Shown here in pieces: positions 26,869 to 36,792 of a DNA stretch of 64,000 nucleotides. The notes under the pieces are model-generated. The model was not told the origin of the DNA. It saw only the letters and a program-made list of their open reading frames with translations, and did not search any database. The DNA comes from Pseudomonas silesiensis (GTDB taxonomy: Bacteria; Pseudomonadota; Gammaproteobacteria; Pseudomonadales; Pseudomonadaceae), in contig NZ_CP014870.1 in assembly GCF_001661075.1 (NCBI RefSeq), positions 2,004,501 through 2,068,500 on the forward strand, written 5' to 3'. The stretch's first letter is position 1. Each line of letters opens with the position of its first letter. A program made the position numbers and the translations under genes.

Positions 26869-27324
26869 ATGCTGGCTCACTGGACTCTGGCGGCGGTTCA
26901 TCTCTTGGCGTTATCCCTGGGCTTCTGGGCGGTGCTCACTCGTGGCATGGCACTTCGGCGCCTGCTTGCCGGGGCGGGGGAGGCTCGCAGTGTATTGATC
27001 GCGGACAATCTGTGGGGCATCTCGGCCGCCATTCTGTTGGTCACCGGTTTGATGCGAGCCTTTGGCGGGTTCGAGAAGGGCACTGATTATTATCTTCACC
27101 AGCCCTTGTTCCACCTCAAAATGACACTTTTCGTGCTTATCCTGTTGCTGGAAATCGCACCGATGGTGACGCTGATCAAGTGGCGGAGGGCGCGGGCGCG
27201 GGGTGCGGCGATCGATACCGGCCGTGCGCAGCTGTTTGCGCGGATCAGTCATATCGAAGCGATGCTGGTGTTGCTGATGGTGGTGGCGGCCACGGGCATG
27301 GCGCGGGGGGTGACCTTTGGTTAG
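26869..27324 (+). CDS. DUF2214 family inner-membrane protein
   Basis: 151 residues with four hydrophobic segments (LAAVHLLALSLGFWAVLTRG, ISAAILLVTGLMRAF, LKMTLFVLILLLEIAPMVTL, AMLVLLMVVAATGMARGV). HLxxLS in TM1 and HxPLFHLKMTLFVLIL are typical of DUF2214. CAGGAG lies 8 nt before ATG 26869. Function unknown. No gene is supported in 27325-27544, which contains an inverted repeat (TAGCCAGCC/GGCTGGCTA, 27492-27529) downstream of rsmE. Confidence 0.75.
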   Translation: MLAHWTLAAVHLLALSLGFWAVLTRGMALRRLLAGAGEARSVLIADNLWGISAAILLVTGLMRAFGGFEKGTDYYLHQPLFHLKMTLFVLILLLEIAPMVTLIKWRRARARGAAIDTGRAQLFARISHIEAMLVLLMVVAATGMARGVTFG

Positions 27325-27544
27325 ACGAGCGCCAGGGCGCTCTTGTTCGGGGGGAGCCCGACATGTCTGACATTCAGGGCATGAAGCCTGCCGGCAGCAT
27401 CGGCTACACGTTCTCGACTGCATCGCCCGTAAGTGCCATGGCCATCGAGAAGGGGTGTGAGAAATGAAAGGCGATGCAATGCATGAATCTCTAGCCAGCC
27501 ATGGTTCCGGGGGCGAACGGGCTGGCTACCGACTACAGCAGGAT

Positions 27545-27736
27545 TCAGGACTGTGGCTTGTCCGGAGCGGTCAGGCCAGCCTGGATGCGCTGGTAAATTT
27601 CTTCGCGGTGCACGGCAACGTCTTTCGGAGCGTTGATGCCGATCCTGACTTGCTGGCCGCTAACGCCCAGGATGGTGATCGTAATGTCATCACCAATATT
27701 TATGCTTTCACCGACTTTGCGGGTGAGTATCAGCAT
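27545..27736 (-). CDS. rsmE: CsrA/Rsm-family translational regulator, RsmE-like
   Basis: 63 residues: [20 protein letters not shown]... ending ...[19 protein letters not shown]. CsrA-family homodimers bind ANGGA motifs near ribosome sites to repress translation and are titrated by RsmX/Y/Z small RNAs. Leu4, Arg6 and the [12 protein letters not shown] helix with Arg44 are conserved. The [14 protein letters not shown] and [12 protein letters not shown] segments fit RsmE rather than RsmA. Its ribosome site TCAAGGAGA contains an AGGA motif, suggesting autoregulation. An upstream in-frame ATG at 27766 lacks a ribosome site. Confidence 0.9.
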
Positions 27737-27986
27737 GGTCTTCTCCTTGATTGCTTTGTGGGGCACCTGATTCGGACAGTGCAGAGGTCGGTGTTCTATA
27801 TAGATTAGTGCGAAGTCTCATGGTTTGGGTGCCTCTTTCTGACGCGCAGATGCTGCATTAATTCCCAAGGTGTAACTATACAGAGCCCGCAACCATCATT
27901 CTCGTTGTTTTAAGTCGATTTTGCGGCACTCGGCAAGTATTGATGGATGTTAAAATCTGCGTTTTCGGCATTCAGAGGGACGCGTT

Positions 27987-28352
27987 GTGCGCAAAATGGT
28001 CTTGGTAATTGCGGTACTGGCACTGGCGGGATGCGGTGAGGGCAAGCGTCCTGACGTGCCAAAGCCGCAGACGACAGCGGCGACCGCACCGGTGGTGGCC
28101 TCTGCACCAAAATGGGATCTCGAGGTGCGCGGTGAAATAACCCAGGCTGTCAGCGACCTCAGCGGCTGGCTGATCGAGCACAGTTTCGTTTCCAGTGTCG
28201 TCAAGGAAAATGGCAAGACGCGGATTCTGCTCGGGCCATTCAATTCCAGAGCCGAGGCCGAGGCCAAACAGGCCGAAGTGGCTGCGGCGCTCACCCGGGC
28301 GAAAAAACAGAACATCGAACTGCTGGTCGTCGAACGCACGGCGCCTTTGTAG
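27987..28352 (+). CDS. SPOR-domain lipoprotein
   Basis: 121 residues from GTG 27987 (AGAGGGA upstream; ATG 27996 possible). VLALAGC is a lipobox. A Pro/Ala/Thr-rich linker follows, then a SPOR-like domain (LIEHSFVSSVVKENGKTRILLGPFNSRAEAEAKQAEVAAALTR, residues about 65-110). SPOR domains bind denuded peptidoglycan at the septum. The stop codon TAG is provided by the REPIN at 28348. Confidence 0.75.
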   Translation: MRKMVLVIAVLALAGCGEGKRPDVPKPQTTAATAPVVASAPKWDLEVRGEITQAVSDLSGWLIEHSFVSSVVKENGKTRILLGPFNSRAEAEAKQAEVAAALTRAKKQNIELLVVERTAPL

Positions 28353-28461
28353 GAGCCAGCTTGCTGCGGGCGGCGTTCCGACGATGGTATCAAGGGCGAC
28401 GCGTTCATTCAGACGATACGCGTCATCGTTGACGTCCATCGCAAGCAAGCTTGCTCCTACA
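28348..28461. repeat. REP doublet (REPIN), second copy
   Basis: Begins TGTAGGAGCCAGCTTGCT and ends AAGCAAGCTTGCTCCTACA. The interior (TCAAGGGCGACGCGTTCATTC) matches the interior of the 18896-19023 element, so both belong to one family. Here the arms have diverged. It sits between the convergent SPOR lipoprotein and endA genes. Confidence 0.85.
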
Positions 28462-28491
28462 TCACGCTACAACGAAGATTTCAGCCATCGC

Positions 28492-29181
28492 TTAACCGCA
28501 GGCTTTCAAGTCGACCGGCCCGACAAACTCGTTGCCGCGCCCCATCACGCAGCCCACGCTCTGGTTGCGCTGACGCTCCCAGGCCTCGACCGGATAGGTT
28601 TTGTTCCAGGCTTCGTACAGCTTCCGATCCTGTTTCGACAGGCGCAAACCGTATTGCTTGCTCATGTAGAAGTACGTCCGGGCGATCATGCCGCGAATGG
28701 AAGGGCGGGGCATGACCTTCTTCGCCTTGAAATCGACCTGGGTCAGGCACGAACCGTACTGACCGGTTTGCACCGGCAGCCAGCCGAAACTGAAATTGCT
28801 GCGATCGCCATTCACCTCGCCGATGCTCGGCACCAGGTTATGCAGGTCGGCCTCGGCCTTCTGGTAGACCGGATCGTAGCGCGTGCAGTTCTTGCGCCCG
28901 CCTTCTTGCCAGCACTGACGCTGATGCCCGATCTGCCAGGCCGGAACAATGTGTTCCCACTCGATGCGGGACGCGCGCTTGGCGTTTTTGCGCGGGACAT
29001 AACCGCAGGCCGCGAGATTGACCTTGTTGCCGGTGTATTTACAGCCGCAATAGAACTCGGTGGATTGCGGGGCATACAGCTTCCAGGCGACTTTCTTGGC
29101 TTCGCTGAAGGTGCGTGGGGCGCCCGCCTGGGCGCCAAGGGAGATCGATAGAAGCAGCAAAGCAAACCAGCGGACACTCAT
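28492..29181 (-). CDS. endA: endonuclease I (periplasmic/secreted DNase)
   Basis: 229 residues. MSVRWFALLLLSISLGAQAG is a signal peptide. The EndA beta-beta-alpha-metal motif is RIEWEHIVPAWQIGHQRQCWQ, with NLVPSIGEVNGDRSNFSFG supplying metal and substrate residues, and paired cysteines (YCGCKYTG, CGYVP) fitting a disulfide-bonded periplasmic enzyme. It degrades DNA endonucleolytically. ATG 29181 lies 4 bp after the DUF1654 stop, so the two form an operon behind the LexA-type promoter at 29444-29484. The longer frame from 29265 lacks a signal peptide at its start. Confidence 0.88.
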   Translation of the reverse strand: MSVRWFALLLLSISLGAQAGAPRTFSEAKKVAWKLYAPQSTEFYCGCKYTGNKVNLAACGYVPRKNAKRASRIEWEHIVPAWQIGHQRQCWQEGGRKNCTRYDPVYQKAEADLHNLVPSIGEVNGDRSNFSFGWLPVQTGQYGSCLTQVDFKAKKVMPRPSIRGMIARTYFYMSKQYGLRLSKQDRKLYEAWNKTYPVEAWERQRNQSVGCVMGRGNEFVGPVDLKACG

Positions 29182-29185
29182 CGAC

Positions 29186-29425
29186 TCAGTCTTCCTTCGG
29201 CACAACCCAGAAAATCTGCACGCCGCCATCGTCGCGATAGGCGAGGGTGACGTTGTCGTTCTCATCGATTTCTTCGAGCAATTGTTCCCACTCGTCCACG
29301 GGTTCGTCCGGCAGACGGAAGATCAATGCGGCTTTGGCTTTTTGCGCGGTGGGGGAGTTGATGATTTTCTGAATGCGAAGACCCATGCGTGCATAGGTGT
29401 CAGGAGAAACAGAGCTAGAGGCCAC
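29186..29425 (-). CDS. DUF1654 protein
   Basis: 79 residues from GTG 29425 (AAGGAT 6 nt upstream): VASSSVSPDTYARMGLRIQK, then SPTAQKAKAALIFRLPDEPVDEWEQLLEEIDENDNVTL. This is the DUF1654 family, common in Pseudomonas. An in-frame ATG at 29455 would place the first codons inside the LexA-type box and has no ribosome site, so I reject it. Function unknown; promoter and operon context suggest a DNA-damage role. Confidence 0.75.
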   Translation of the reverse strand: MASSSVSPDTYARMGLRIQKIINSPTAQKAKAALIFRLPDEPVDEWEQLLEEIDENDNVTLAYRDDGGVQIFWVVPKED

Positions 29426-29443
29426 GGAATTATCCTTATTAAG

Positions 29444-29484
29444 CTGTACGTGCATACAGTATTTAACTGTAGGCAATTTCGCAA
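29444..29484 (-). promoter_or_regulatory. LexA-type SOS box overlapping a sigma-70 promoter
   Basis: CTGTACGTGCATACAG (29444-29459) fits the CTGT-N8-ACAG LexA consensus exactly. On the minus strand TTGCGA (29479-29484) and TACTGT (29456-29461) are 17 bp apart, so the -10 overlaps the box. This should make DUF1654-endA inducible by DNA damage. Confidence 0.7.
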
Positions 29485-29633
29485 CTACTTAAAATTCAAG
29501 AAAATCCTCTGACAGCTGTTTTTTCCGTTTGGTGTAGGAAGACGGGAAATTTTTATCGGAACATCGGAAGGTGGCGACAACCACTCACCAAGGCTGGCGA
29601 GTGGTCGATACAGTGCCCGACCGGAACCGGTCA

Positions 29634-29662
29634 GGCGAGGGCGAGGGCGAGGGCGAGGGCGA
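29634..29662. repeat. GGCGAG hexamer tandem repeat (4.8 copies)
   Basis: Five near-perfect consecutive GGCGAG units end 1 bp before the end of the asparaginase gene. The period of six makes slippage phase-neutral, but it lies downstream of the stop. It may be a mobile-free local expansion. Confidence 0.85.
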
Positions 29663-29663
29663 A

Positions 29664-30770
<1,107 letters not shown>

Positions 30771-31076
30771 TCAGACGGTGCTGATGCAGGTTCATCTAGA
30801 TACGGCCCAAGGCGATCTGAACGCGTGGGGTGTAGAGAGGGAGCAGGATTCGTACCAGACATTCCCTGTATCGGAAATATCTCGTAACCTAATGATTTGT
30901 ATCATTATTTTGTAAACAAATTTAAACGGGTCAGCGCTGGGTCGTCCGGATTTCCGAACAGCGGTGGGCATTCGTGTTCGGCTCTCCGAGCGCGTCGTTC
31001 TCTGCCAGCGTTTATCGGTTATCGGGAAAAGCCCCGTTTGTGAAAATCAAAAACACAAAACAACACTTTTCCATCG

Positions 31077-31127
31077 TTGACAATTGACGGCTGGATTCCC
31101 ATAGTTCGATCTACGCAAACGTTTGCG
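31077..31127 (+). promoter_or_regulatory. rbs promoter with RbsR operator
   Basis: TTGACA (31077-31082), 17 bp, CATAGT (31100-31105). The perfect palindrome CGCAAACGTTTGCG (31114-31127) sits at about +3 to +16 and has the central CG and half-sites of LacI-family operators, so RbsR should block initiation until ribose is present. The remaining 94 bp to rbsB form the leader. Confidence 0.75.
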
Positions 31128-31221
31128 CCACCCCGTCGATGGCATGTTCCAACGGCAAGCGCGATGAACCCTGTGCCAGTGCAAGCGTTGCTCACAATAA
31201 TCATAAGATCGGAGTGAAACC

Positions 31222-32178
31222 ATGAAGCTGCCATTCGCTGGACGTCTTCTTGCTGTCGCTATGCTGGCTGCCGCATCCGCCGCGCTGCCTGTCTCCTCGG
31301 CGTTCGCCGAAACCCCTGAAAAGCCCAAAGTCGCGCTGGTCATGAAATCCCTGGCCAACGAATTCTTCCTGACCATGGAAGATGGCGCCAAGGCCTACCA
31401 GAAAGACCACTCCGGCGACTTCGAGCTGATCTCCAATGGCATCAAGGACGAAACCGATACGGCGAACCAGATCCGTATCGTCGAGCAAATGATCGTGTCC
31501 AAGGTCAACGCGCTGGTCATCGCGCCAGCCGACTCCAAGGCCATGGTGCCGGTGATCAAGAAAGCGGTGGACGCCGGCATCACCGTGGTCAACATCGATA
31601 ACCAGCTGGACCCGGCAGTGGTCAAGAGCAAAAACATCACGGTGCCGTTCGTGGGCCCGGACAACCGCAAAGGCGCGCGCCTGGTGGGCGAGTACCTGGC
31701 GAAACAGCTGAAGGCCGGTGACGAAGTCGGCATCATCGAAGGCGTCTCCACCACCACCAATGCCCAGGCCCGCACCGCAGGCTTCAAGGAGGCGATGGAA
31801 GCGGCGCAGATCAAGGTCGTGTCCCTGCAATCCGGCGATTGGGAAATCAACAAGGGCAACCAGGTTGCCGCCTCCATGCTCAGCGAATACCCGAACATCA
31901 AGGCCCTGCTGGCCGGCAACGACAGCATGGCCGTTGGCGCGGTGTCTGCCGTGCGTGCCGCCGGCAAGGCCGGCAAGGTACAAGTGGTCGGTTACGACAA
32001 CATCAACGCCATCAAGCCCATGCTCAAGGATGGTCGCGTACTGGCCACCGCTGACCAGTTCGCGGCAAGGCAGGCCGTGTTCGGCATCGAGACCGCGCTG
32101 AAGATCATCAAGGGCGAGAAGGTCGATAGCGGCGTCAATGGCGTCATTGAAACTCCGGTCGAGCTGGTGACCCGGTAG
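31222..32178 (+). CDS. rbsB: ribose ABC transporter periplasmic binding protein
   Basis: 318 residues with a signal peptide (MKLPFAGRLLAVAMLAAASA... to SAFAE). It is a type I sugar-binding protein: VALVMKSLANEFFLTMEDGAK, NGIKDETDTANQIRIVEQMI, FVGPDNRKGARLVGEYL, LLAGNDSMAVGAVSAVRAAGK and VVGYDNINAIKPMLKDGR. It delivers ribose to RbsAC. First gene of the rbs operon and followed by a strong hairpin, which usually keeps binding-protein mRNA more abundant than the rest. Confidence 0.92.
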   Translation: MKLPFAGRLLAVAMLAAASAALPVSSAFAETPEKPKVALVMKSLANEFFLTMEDGAKAYQKDHSGDFELISNGIKDETDTANQIRIVEQMIVSKVNALVIAPADSKAMVPVIKKAVDAGITVVNIDNQLDPAVVKSKNITVPFVGPDNRKGARLVGEYLAKQLKAGDEVGIIEGVSTTTNAQARTAGFKEAMEAAQIKVVSLQSGDWEINKGNQVAASMLSEYPNIKALLAGNDSMAVGAVSAVRAAGKAGKVQVVGYDNINAIKPMLKDGRVLATADQFAARQAVFGIETALKIIKGEKVDSGVNGVIETPVELVTR

Positions 32179-32197
32179 TCCTGCTGGCGACACTAGG

Positions 32198-32221
32198 GCG
32201 CTCGCCCGTTCGGGCGAGCGC
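32198..32221 (+). terminator. rbsB-rbsA intercistronic hairpin
   Basis: GCGCTCGCCC GTTC GGGCGAGCGC, a perfect 10-bp stem 20 bp after rbsB and without a T-run. It is more likely an mRNA-stabilising or partial-attenuation element than a full terminator. Confidence 0.7.
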
Positions 32222-32235
32222 ATGGAGATTTGTTT

Positions 32236-33789
32236 ATGTCAGTTTTCGCCCCGAACGCTGTCCTCTCGGTCAGCGGCATCGGCAAGACCTACGCTCAACC
32301 GGTCCTGACCGGCATCGACCTGACGCTGATGCGCGGTGAAGTGCTGGCGCTGACCGGCGAGAACGGCGCGGGCAAAAGCACGCTGTCGAAAATCATTGGC
32401 GGGCTGGTCGCGCCGACCACCGGCCAGATGCAGTTCCAGGGCCAGGCGTATCGCCCCGGTAGCCGGACTCAGGCCGAAGACCTGGGCATCCGCATGGTCA
32501 TGCAGGAACTCAATCTGCTGCCGACCCTGTCGGTGGCGGAAAACCTGTTTCTGCACAACCTGCCCAACCAGGGCGGCTGGATCAGTCGCAAGCAACTGCG
32601 CAAGGCGGCGATGGAGGCCATGGCTCAGGTCGGGCTCGACGCAATCGATCCGGATACCCTGGTCGGCGAACTCGGCATCGGCCATCAACAGATGGTGGAG
32701 ATCGCGCGCAACCTGATCGGCGACTGCCATGTACTGATCCTCGACGAACCGACCGCAATGCTCACCGCCCGCGAAGTCGAGATGCTGTTCGAGCAGATCA
32801 GCCGCCTGCAGGCGCGCGGCGTATCGATCATCTACATCTCCCATCGCCTCGAAGAACTGGCACGGGTCGCCCAGCGCATCGCGGTGCTGCGTGACGGCAA
32901 CCTGGTCTGCGTCGAGCCGATGGCCAATTACAACAGCGAGCAACTGGTCACCTTGATGGTCGGTCGCGAACTTGGCGAACACATCGACATGGGCCCGCGG
33001 CAGATCGGTGCTCCAGCGTTGACGGTCACAGGCCTGACACGTTCGGACAAGGTTCGCGACGTGTCCTTTGAAGTGCGCGCCGGGGAGATCTACGGGATTT
33101 CCGGTCTGATCGGGGCAGGGCGCACCGAGTTGCTGCGCCTGATCTTCGGCGCGGATACGGCAGACAGCGGCAGCGTTGCACTGGGTTCCCCGGCGCGGGT
33201 CGTCAGTATCCGTTCACCGGCGGATGCGGTCGGTCATGGCATCGCCCTGATCACCGAAGACCGCAAGGGCGAAGGCCTGCTGCTGACCCAATCGATCAGC
33301 GCCAATATCGCCCTGGGCAATATGTCGGTGATTTCCAGCGGTGGCTTCGTCAACAACGGTGATGAGATCGCCTTGGCCCAACGTCAGATCGACGCCATGC
33401 GCATCCGCAGTTCCAGCCCCACGCAATTGGTGTCGGAACTGTCCGGCGGCAACCAGCAGAAAGTCGTGATCGGCCGCTGGCTGGAGCGCGACTGCTCGGT
33501 GATGCTGTTCGATGAGCCGACCCGCGGCATCGACGTGGGCGCCAAGTTCGATATCTATGCCTTGCTCGGCGAGTTGACCCGTCAGGGCAAGGCGCTGGTG
33601 GTGGTGTCCAGCGACTTGCGCGAATTGATGTTGATCTGCGACCGCATCGGCGTGCTCTCGGCGGGGCGTCTGATTGACACCTTCGAGCGTGACAGCTGGA
33701 CCCAGGATGACTTGCTTGCCGCCGCATTCGCCGGCTATCAACAACGTGATGCGTTGCTCAACGAAGCAGCGCCCAGGGATCTTTCATGA
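32236..33789 (+). CDS. rbsA: ribose ABC transporter double ATPase
   Basis: 517 residues with two ABC domains. The first has Walker A GENGAGKST (residues about 40-48) and LILDEPTAML. The second has GLIGAGRTELLRLIFG in place of a canonical Walker A, then LSGGNQQKVVIGRW and VMLFDEPTRGID. This pseudo-duplicated layout is normal for RbsA/MglA. ATG 32236 has TGGAG 8 nt upstream. It ends with ATGA overlap into rbsC. Confidence 0.93.
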   Translation: MSVFAPNAVLSVSGIGKTYAQPVLTGIDLTLMRGEVLALTGENGAGKSTLSKIIGGLVAPTTGQMQFQGQAYRPGSRTQAEDLGIRMVMQELNLLPTLSVAENLFLHNLPNQGGWISRKQLRKAAMEAMAQVGLDAIDPDTLVGELGIGHQQMVEIARNLIGDCHVLILDEPTAMLTAREVEMLFEQISRLQARGVSIIYISHRLEELARVAQRIAVLRDGNLVCVEPMANYNSEQLVTLMVGRELGEHIDMGPRQIGAPALTVTGLTRSDKVRDVSFEVRAGEIYGISGLIGAGRTELLRLIFGADTADSGSVALGSPARVVSIRSPADAVGHGIALITEDRKGEGLLLTQSISANIALGNMSVISSGGFVNNGDEIALAQRQIDAMRIRSSSPTQLVSELSGGNQQKVVIGRWLERDCSVMLFDEPTRGIDVGAKFDIYALLGELTRQGKALVVVSSDLRELMLICDRIGVLSAGRLIDTFERDSWTQDDLLAAAFAGYQQRDALLNEAAPRDLS

Positions 33790-34763
33790 CTACTGCAACG
33801 TCCGTCGTCAAACGTAGTGGCAACTTTTATGGCCTCGGTACTTATCTGGGCCTGGCCGGTGCCTTGCTGGCCATGGTCGCGCTGTTCTCGGTCCTGAGCA
33901 GCCATTTTCTGTCGTACGACACCTTCAGCACCCTGGCCAACCAGATCCCGGATCTGATGGTGCTGGCGGTCGGCATGACGTTCGTGTTGATCATCGGCGG
34001 CATCGACCTCTCGGTCGGTTCGGTGCTGGCCTTGGCGGCGTCTACGGTCAGCGTGGCGATTCTCGGCTGGGGCTGGAGCGTGCTGCCGGCGGCGTTGTTG
34101 GGAATGGGCGCTGCGGCGTTGGCCGGGACCATCACCGGCTCGATCACCGTCGCCTGGCGCATTCCGTCGTTCATCGTGTCCCTCGGCGTACTGGAAATGG
34201 CCCGGGGCGTGGCGTATCAGATGACCGGCTCGCGCACGGCCTACATCGGTGACGCCTTCGCCTGGCTGTCCAACCCGATCGTCTTTGGCATCTCGCCGTC
34301 GTTCATCATCGCCTTGCTGATCATCTTCATCGCCCAGGCCGTGCTGACCCGTACCGTGTTTGGTCGCTACCTGATCGGCATCGGCACCAACGAAGAGGCG
34401 GTACGCCTGGCCGGGATCAATCCAAAACCCTACAAGATCCTGGTGTTCAGCCTGATGGGGCTGCTGGCCGGTATCGCTGCGCTGTTCCAGATTTCCCGGC
34501 TGGAAGCGGCGGACCCGAATGCCGGCTCCGGCCTGGAGCTGCAAGTGATCGCCGCGGTGGTGATCGGCGGCACCAGCCTGATGGGCGGCCGCGGCTCAGT
34601 CATCAGTACCTTTTTCGGCGTGCTGATCATTTCGGTATTGGCCGCCGGTCTGGCGCAGATCGGCGCGACCGAACCCACCAAACGCATCATCACCGGCGCG
34701 GTCATCGTGGTGGCGGTGGTGCTCGATACTTATCGCAGTCAGCGCGCAAGCCGGCGGACCTGA
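33786..34763 (+). CDS. rbsC: ribose ABC transporter permease
   Basis: 325 residues with eight to ten membrane segments. Typical RbsC segments are GGIDLSVGSVLALAA, IPSFIVSLGVLEMARGVAYQMTGSRTAYI, GTNEEAVRLAGINPKPYKI and VVIGGTSLMGGRGSVIST, the last being the EAA-like ATPase contact. The start overlaps rbsA by 4 bp; rbsR follows after 3 bp. Confidence 0.93.
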   Translation: MTTATSVVKRSGNFYGLGTYLGLAGALLAMVALFSVLSSHFLSYDTFSTLANQIPDLMVLAVGMTFVLIIGGIDLSVGSVLALAASTVSVAILGWGWSVLPAALLGMGAAALAGTITGSITVAWRIPSFIVSLGVLEMARGVAYQMTGSRTAYIGDAFAWLSNPIVFGISPSFIIALLIIFIAQAVLTRTVFGRYLIGIGTNEEAVRLAGINPKPYKILVFSLMGLLAGIAALFQISRLEAADPNAGSGLELQVIAAVVIGGTSLMGGRGSVISTFFGVLIISVLAAGLAQIGATEPTKRIITGAVIVVAVVLDTYRSQRASRRT

Positions 34764-34766
34764 GTC

Positions 34767-35786
34767 ATGGCAACCATCAAGGATGTAGCAGCGCTGGCGG
34801 GAATTTCCTACACCACGGTGTCCCATGTGGTGAACAAGACCCGGCCGGTCAGCGAAGAAGTGCGGGTCAAGGTCGAGGCCGCGATCAAGACGCTCGACTA
34901 CGTACCCAGTGCGGTGGCCCGATCGCTCAAGGCCAAGACCACGGCAACCATCGGCCTGTTGGTGCCCAATAGCCTCAACCCGTACTTCGCCGAACTGGCG
35001 CGGGGCATCGAGGACTACTGCGAGCGCAATGGCTATTGCGTGATCCTGTGCAATTCCGACGACAACCCGGACAAGCAGCGCAGCTACCTGCGGGTGCTGC
35101 TGGAAAAGCGTATCGACGGTTTGATCGTGGCGTCGGCCGGCGGCGACGCAGGTCTGGCGCAAGGCCTGGCTGGCGTGCGCACGCCGATGGTGATCGTCGA
35201 CCGGGGGCTGGAGGGTGTCGATGCCGACCTGGTACGCATCGATCACGAGTACGGCGCCTATCTGGCGACCCGGCACTTGCTGGAGTTGGGGCATCGGGAC
35301 ATTGCCACCATCGGCGGTCCGGCGAACACCAGCGTGGCGCAGATGCGCCTGGCCGGTTATTGCCGCGCCTTGCAGGAGGCGGGTGTCACGGTGCCTCGCG
35401 AACGCATGCTGGAAAGCGACTTCACCAGCACCGGCGGCTACGACGCGGCGGCGATCCTGCTGGCGAAGAACCCGCCCAGCGCGATATTTGCCGGCAACGA
35501 CATGATCGGCATCGGCGTGCTGCGAGCCGCCGCCGAGCGCAATATTCGAGTGCCGACCGAGCTGTCGGTGATCGGCTTCGACGATATCCAGATCAGCCGT
35601 TATGTCTACCCGGCGCTGACCACCGTCGGCCAGTCGATCCTGCAACTCGGGGAGATGGCCGCTGAAGTGCTGTTGCGCCGGATCGCCACACCGGCCATGG
35701 CTACCGATCAACGCATCGTGACACCCAGTATTGTCCTGCGCGAATCGACGGCGCCGCTGGCCGGGGTGTTCTCTGAATATCGCTGA
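34767..35786 (+). CDS. rbsR: LacI-family ribose operon repressor
   Basis: 339 residues. The N-terminal HTH ATIKDVAALAGISYTTVSHV and hinge YVPSAVARSLKAK are followed by a periplasmic-binding-protein-like effector domain (TIGLLVPNSLNPYFAELARGIEDY, VIGFDDIQISRYVYPALTTV). It should bind the palindrome at 31114-31127 and release on ribose. Its position inside the operon gives autoregulation. 88 bp without a clear element precede rbsK. Confidence 0.92.
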   Translation: MATIKDVAALAGISYTTVSHVVNKTRPVSEEVRVKVEAAIKTLDYVPSAVARSLKAKTTATIGLLVPNSLNPYFAELARGIEDYCERNGYCVILCNSDDNPDKQRSYLRVLLEKRIDGLIVASAGGDAGLAQGLAGVRTPMVIVDRGLEGVDADLVRIDHEYGAYLATRHLLELGHRDIATIGGPANTSVAQMRLAGYCRALQEAGVTVPRERMLESDFTSTGGYDAAAILLAKNPPSAIFAGNDMIGIGVLRAAAERNIRVPTELSVIGFDDIQISRYVYPALTTVGQSILQLGEMAAEVLLRRIATPAMATDQRIVTPSIVLRESTAPLAGVFSEYR

Positions 35787-35874
35787 GCCGTGAGCTCCAT
35801 CAATCCGCAAAGCTCCAAACAAACGAATGCTCTAAAAAACGAATGCTTCGCTGAAACCGAATTGAGTGTGACAT

Positions 35875-36792
35875 ATGCCAGCAAAAGTAGTGGTGATAGG
35901 CAGCCTGAACATGGACCTGGTAACCCGGGCGCCGCGGCTGCCCCGTGGCGGCGAAACGCTGATCGGCCGGTCGTTTGCCACGGTGTCCGGTGGCAAGGGC
36001 GCGAATCAGGCGGTGGCCGCGGCTCGGCTGGGCGCTCAGGTGTCGATGGTCGGTTGTGTCGGCAACGATGCCTATGGCGAACAGCTGCGCGGGGCGTTGT
36101 TGGCCGAGCGGATCGATTGCCAGGCGGTCAGCGTGGTCGACGATTCCAGCGGCGTGGCGCTGATCGTGGTCGATGACGCCAGCCAGAATGCGATCGTGAT
36201 TGTCGCCGGTGCCAACGGCGCGTTGACGCCGGAAGTGATCGACCGTTTCGACGCGGTGTTGCAGGCGGCGGATGTGATCATCTGCCAGCTGGAAGTGCCG
36301 GACGCCACGGTCGGCCATGCGCTCAAGCGCGGCCGGGCGTCGGGCAAGACCGTGATGTTGAATCCGGCGCCAGCCAGTCATCCGCTGCCGGCGGACTGGT
36401 ATGCGGCCATCGATTACCTGATTCCCAACGAAAGCGAAGCCTCGGCCCTCAGCGGTTTGCCCGTGGATTCCCTGGACACCGCCAAAACGGCCGCCGCCCG
36501 CTTGATCGCCCTGGGTGCCGCCAAGGTGATCATCACCCTGGGGGCGCAGGGCGCGCTGTTTGCCAACGGCACAGGCATCGAACATTTTCCGGCGCTGCAG
36601 GTAAAGGCCGTCGATACCACTGCGGCCGGCGACACCTTCGTCGGTGGTTTCGCCGCGGCGCTGGCGGCCGGCAAAAGCGAAGCCGAGGCGATTCGATTCG
36701 GCCAGAGCGCTGCGGCGCTGTCGGTGACCCGTGCCGGTGCGCAACCCTCGATTCCCACCTTGTCCGACGTCCAGGCGTTCAAAGCACCATGA
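35875..36792 (+). CDS. rbsK: ribokinase
   Basis: 305 residues, PfkB family. Phosphorylates ribose to ribose 5-phosphate. [25 protein letters not shown] and [15 protein letters not shown] form the N-terminal PfkB signature; [21 protein letters not shown] near the C-terminus holds the catalytic Asp (DTTAAGD) and anion hole. Overlaps rbsD by 4 bp. Confidence 0.94.
   Translation: MPAKVVVIGSLNMDLVTRAPRLPRGGETLIGRSFATVSGGKGANQAVAAARLGAQVSMVGCVGNDAYGEQLRGALLAERIDCQAVSVVDDSSGVALIVVDDASQNAIVIVAGANGALTPEVIDRFDAVLQAADVIICQLEVPDATVGHALKRGRASGKTVMLNPAPASHPLPADWYAAIDYLIPNESEASALSGLPVDSLDTAKTAAARLIALGAAKVIITLGAQGALFANGTGIEHFPALQVKAVDTTAAGDTFVGGFAAALAAGKSEAEAIRFGQSAAALSVTRAGAQPSIPTLSDVQAFKAP

Noticed and set aside
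27363..27467. 34-codon ORF (MSDIQGMKPAGS...)
   Set aside because: Short, no ribosome site of note, no recognisable family; composition not convincing.
27464..27808. 114-codon plus-strand frame over the rsmE locus
   Set aside because: It is the antisense of a perfectly recognisable CsrA-family gene and has no domain of its own.
29634..29662. GGCGAG repeat as a CRISPR or phase-variable coding repeat
   Set aside because: Too short, no spacers, and outside coding sequence.
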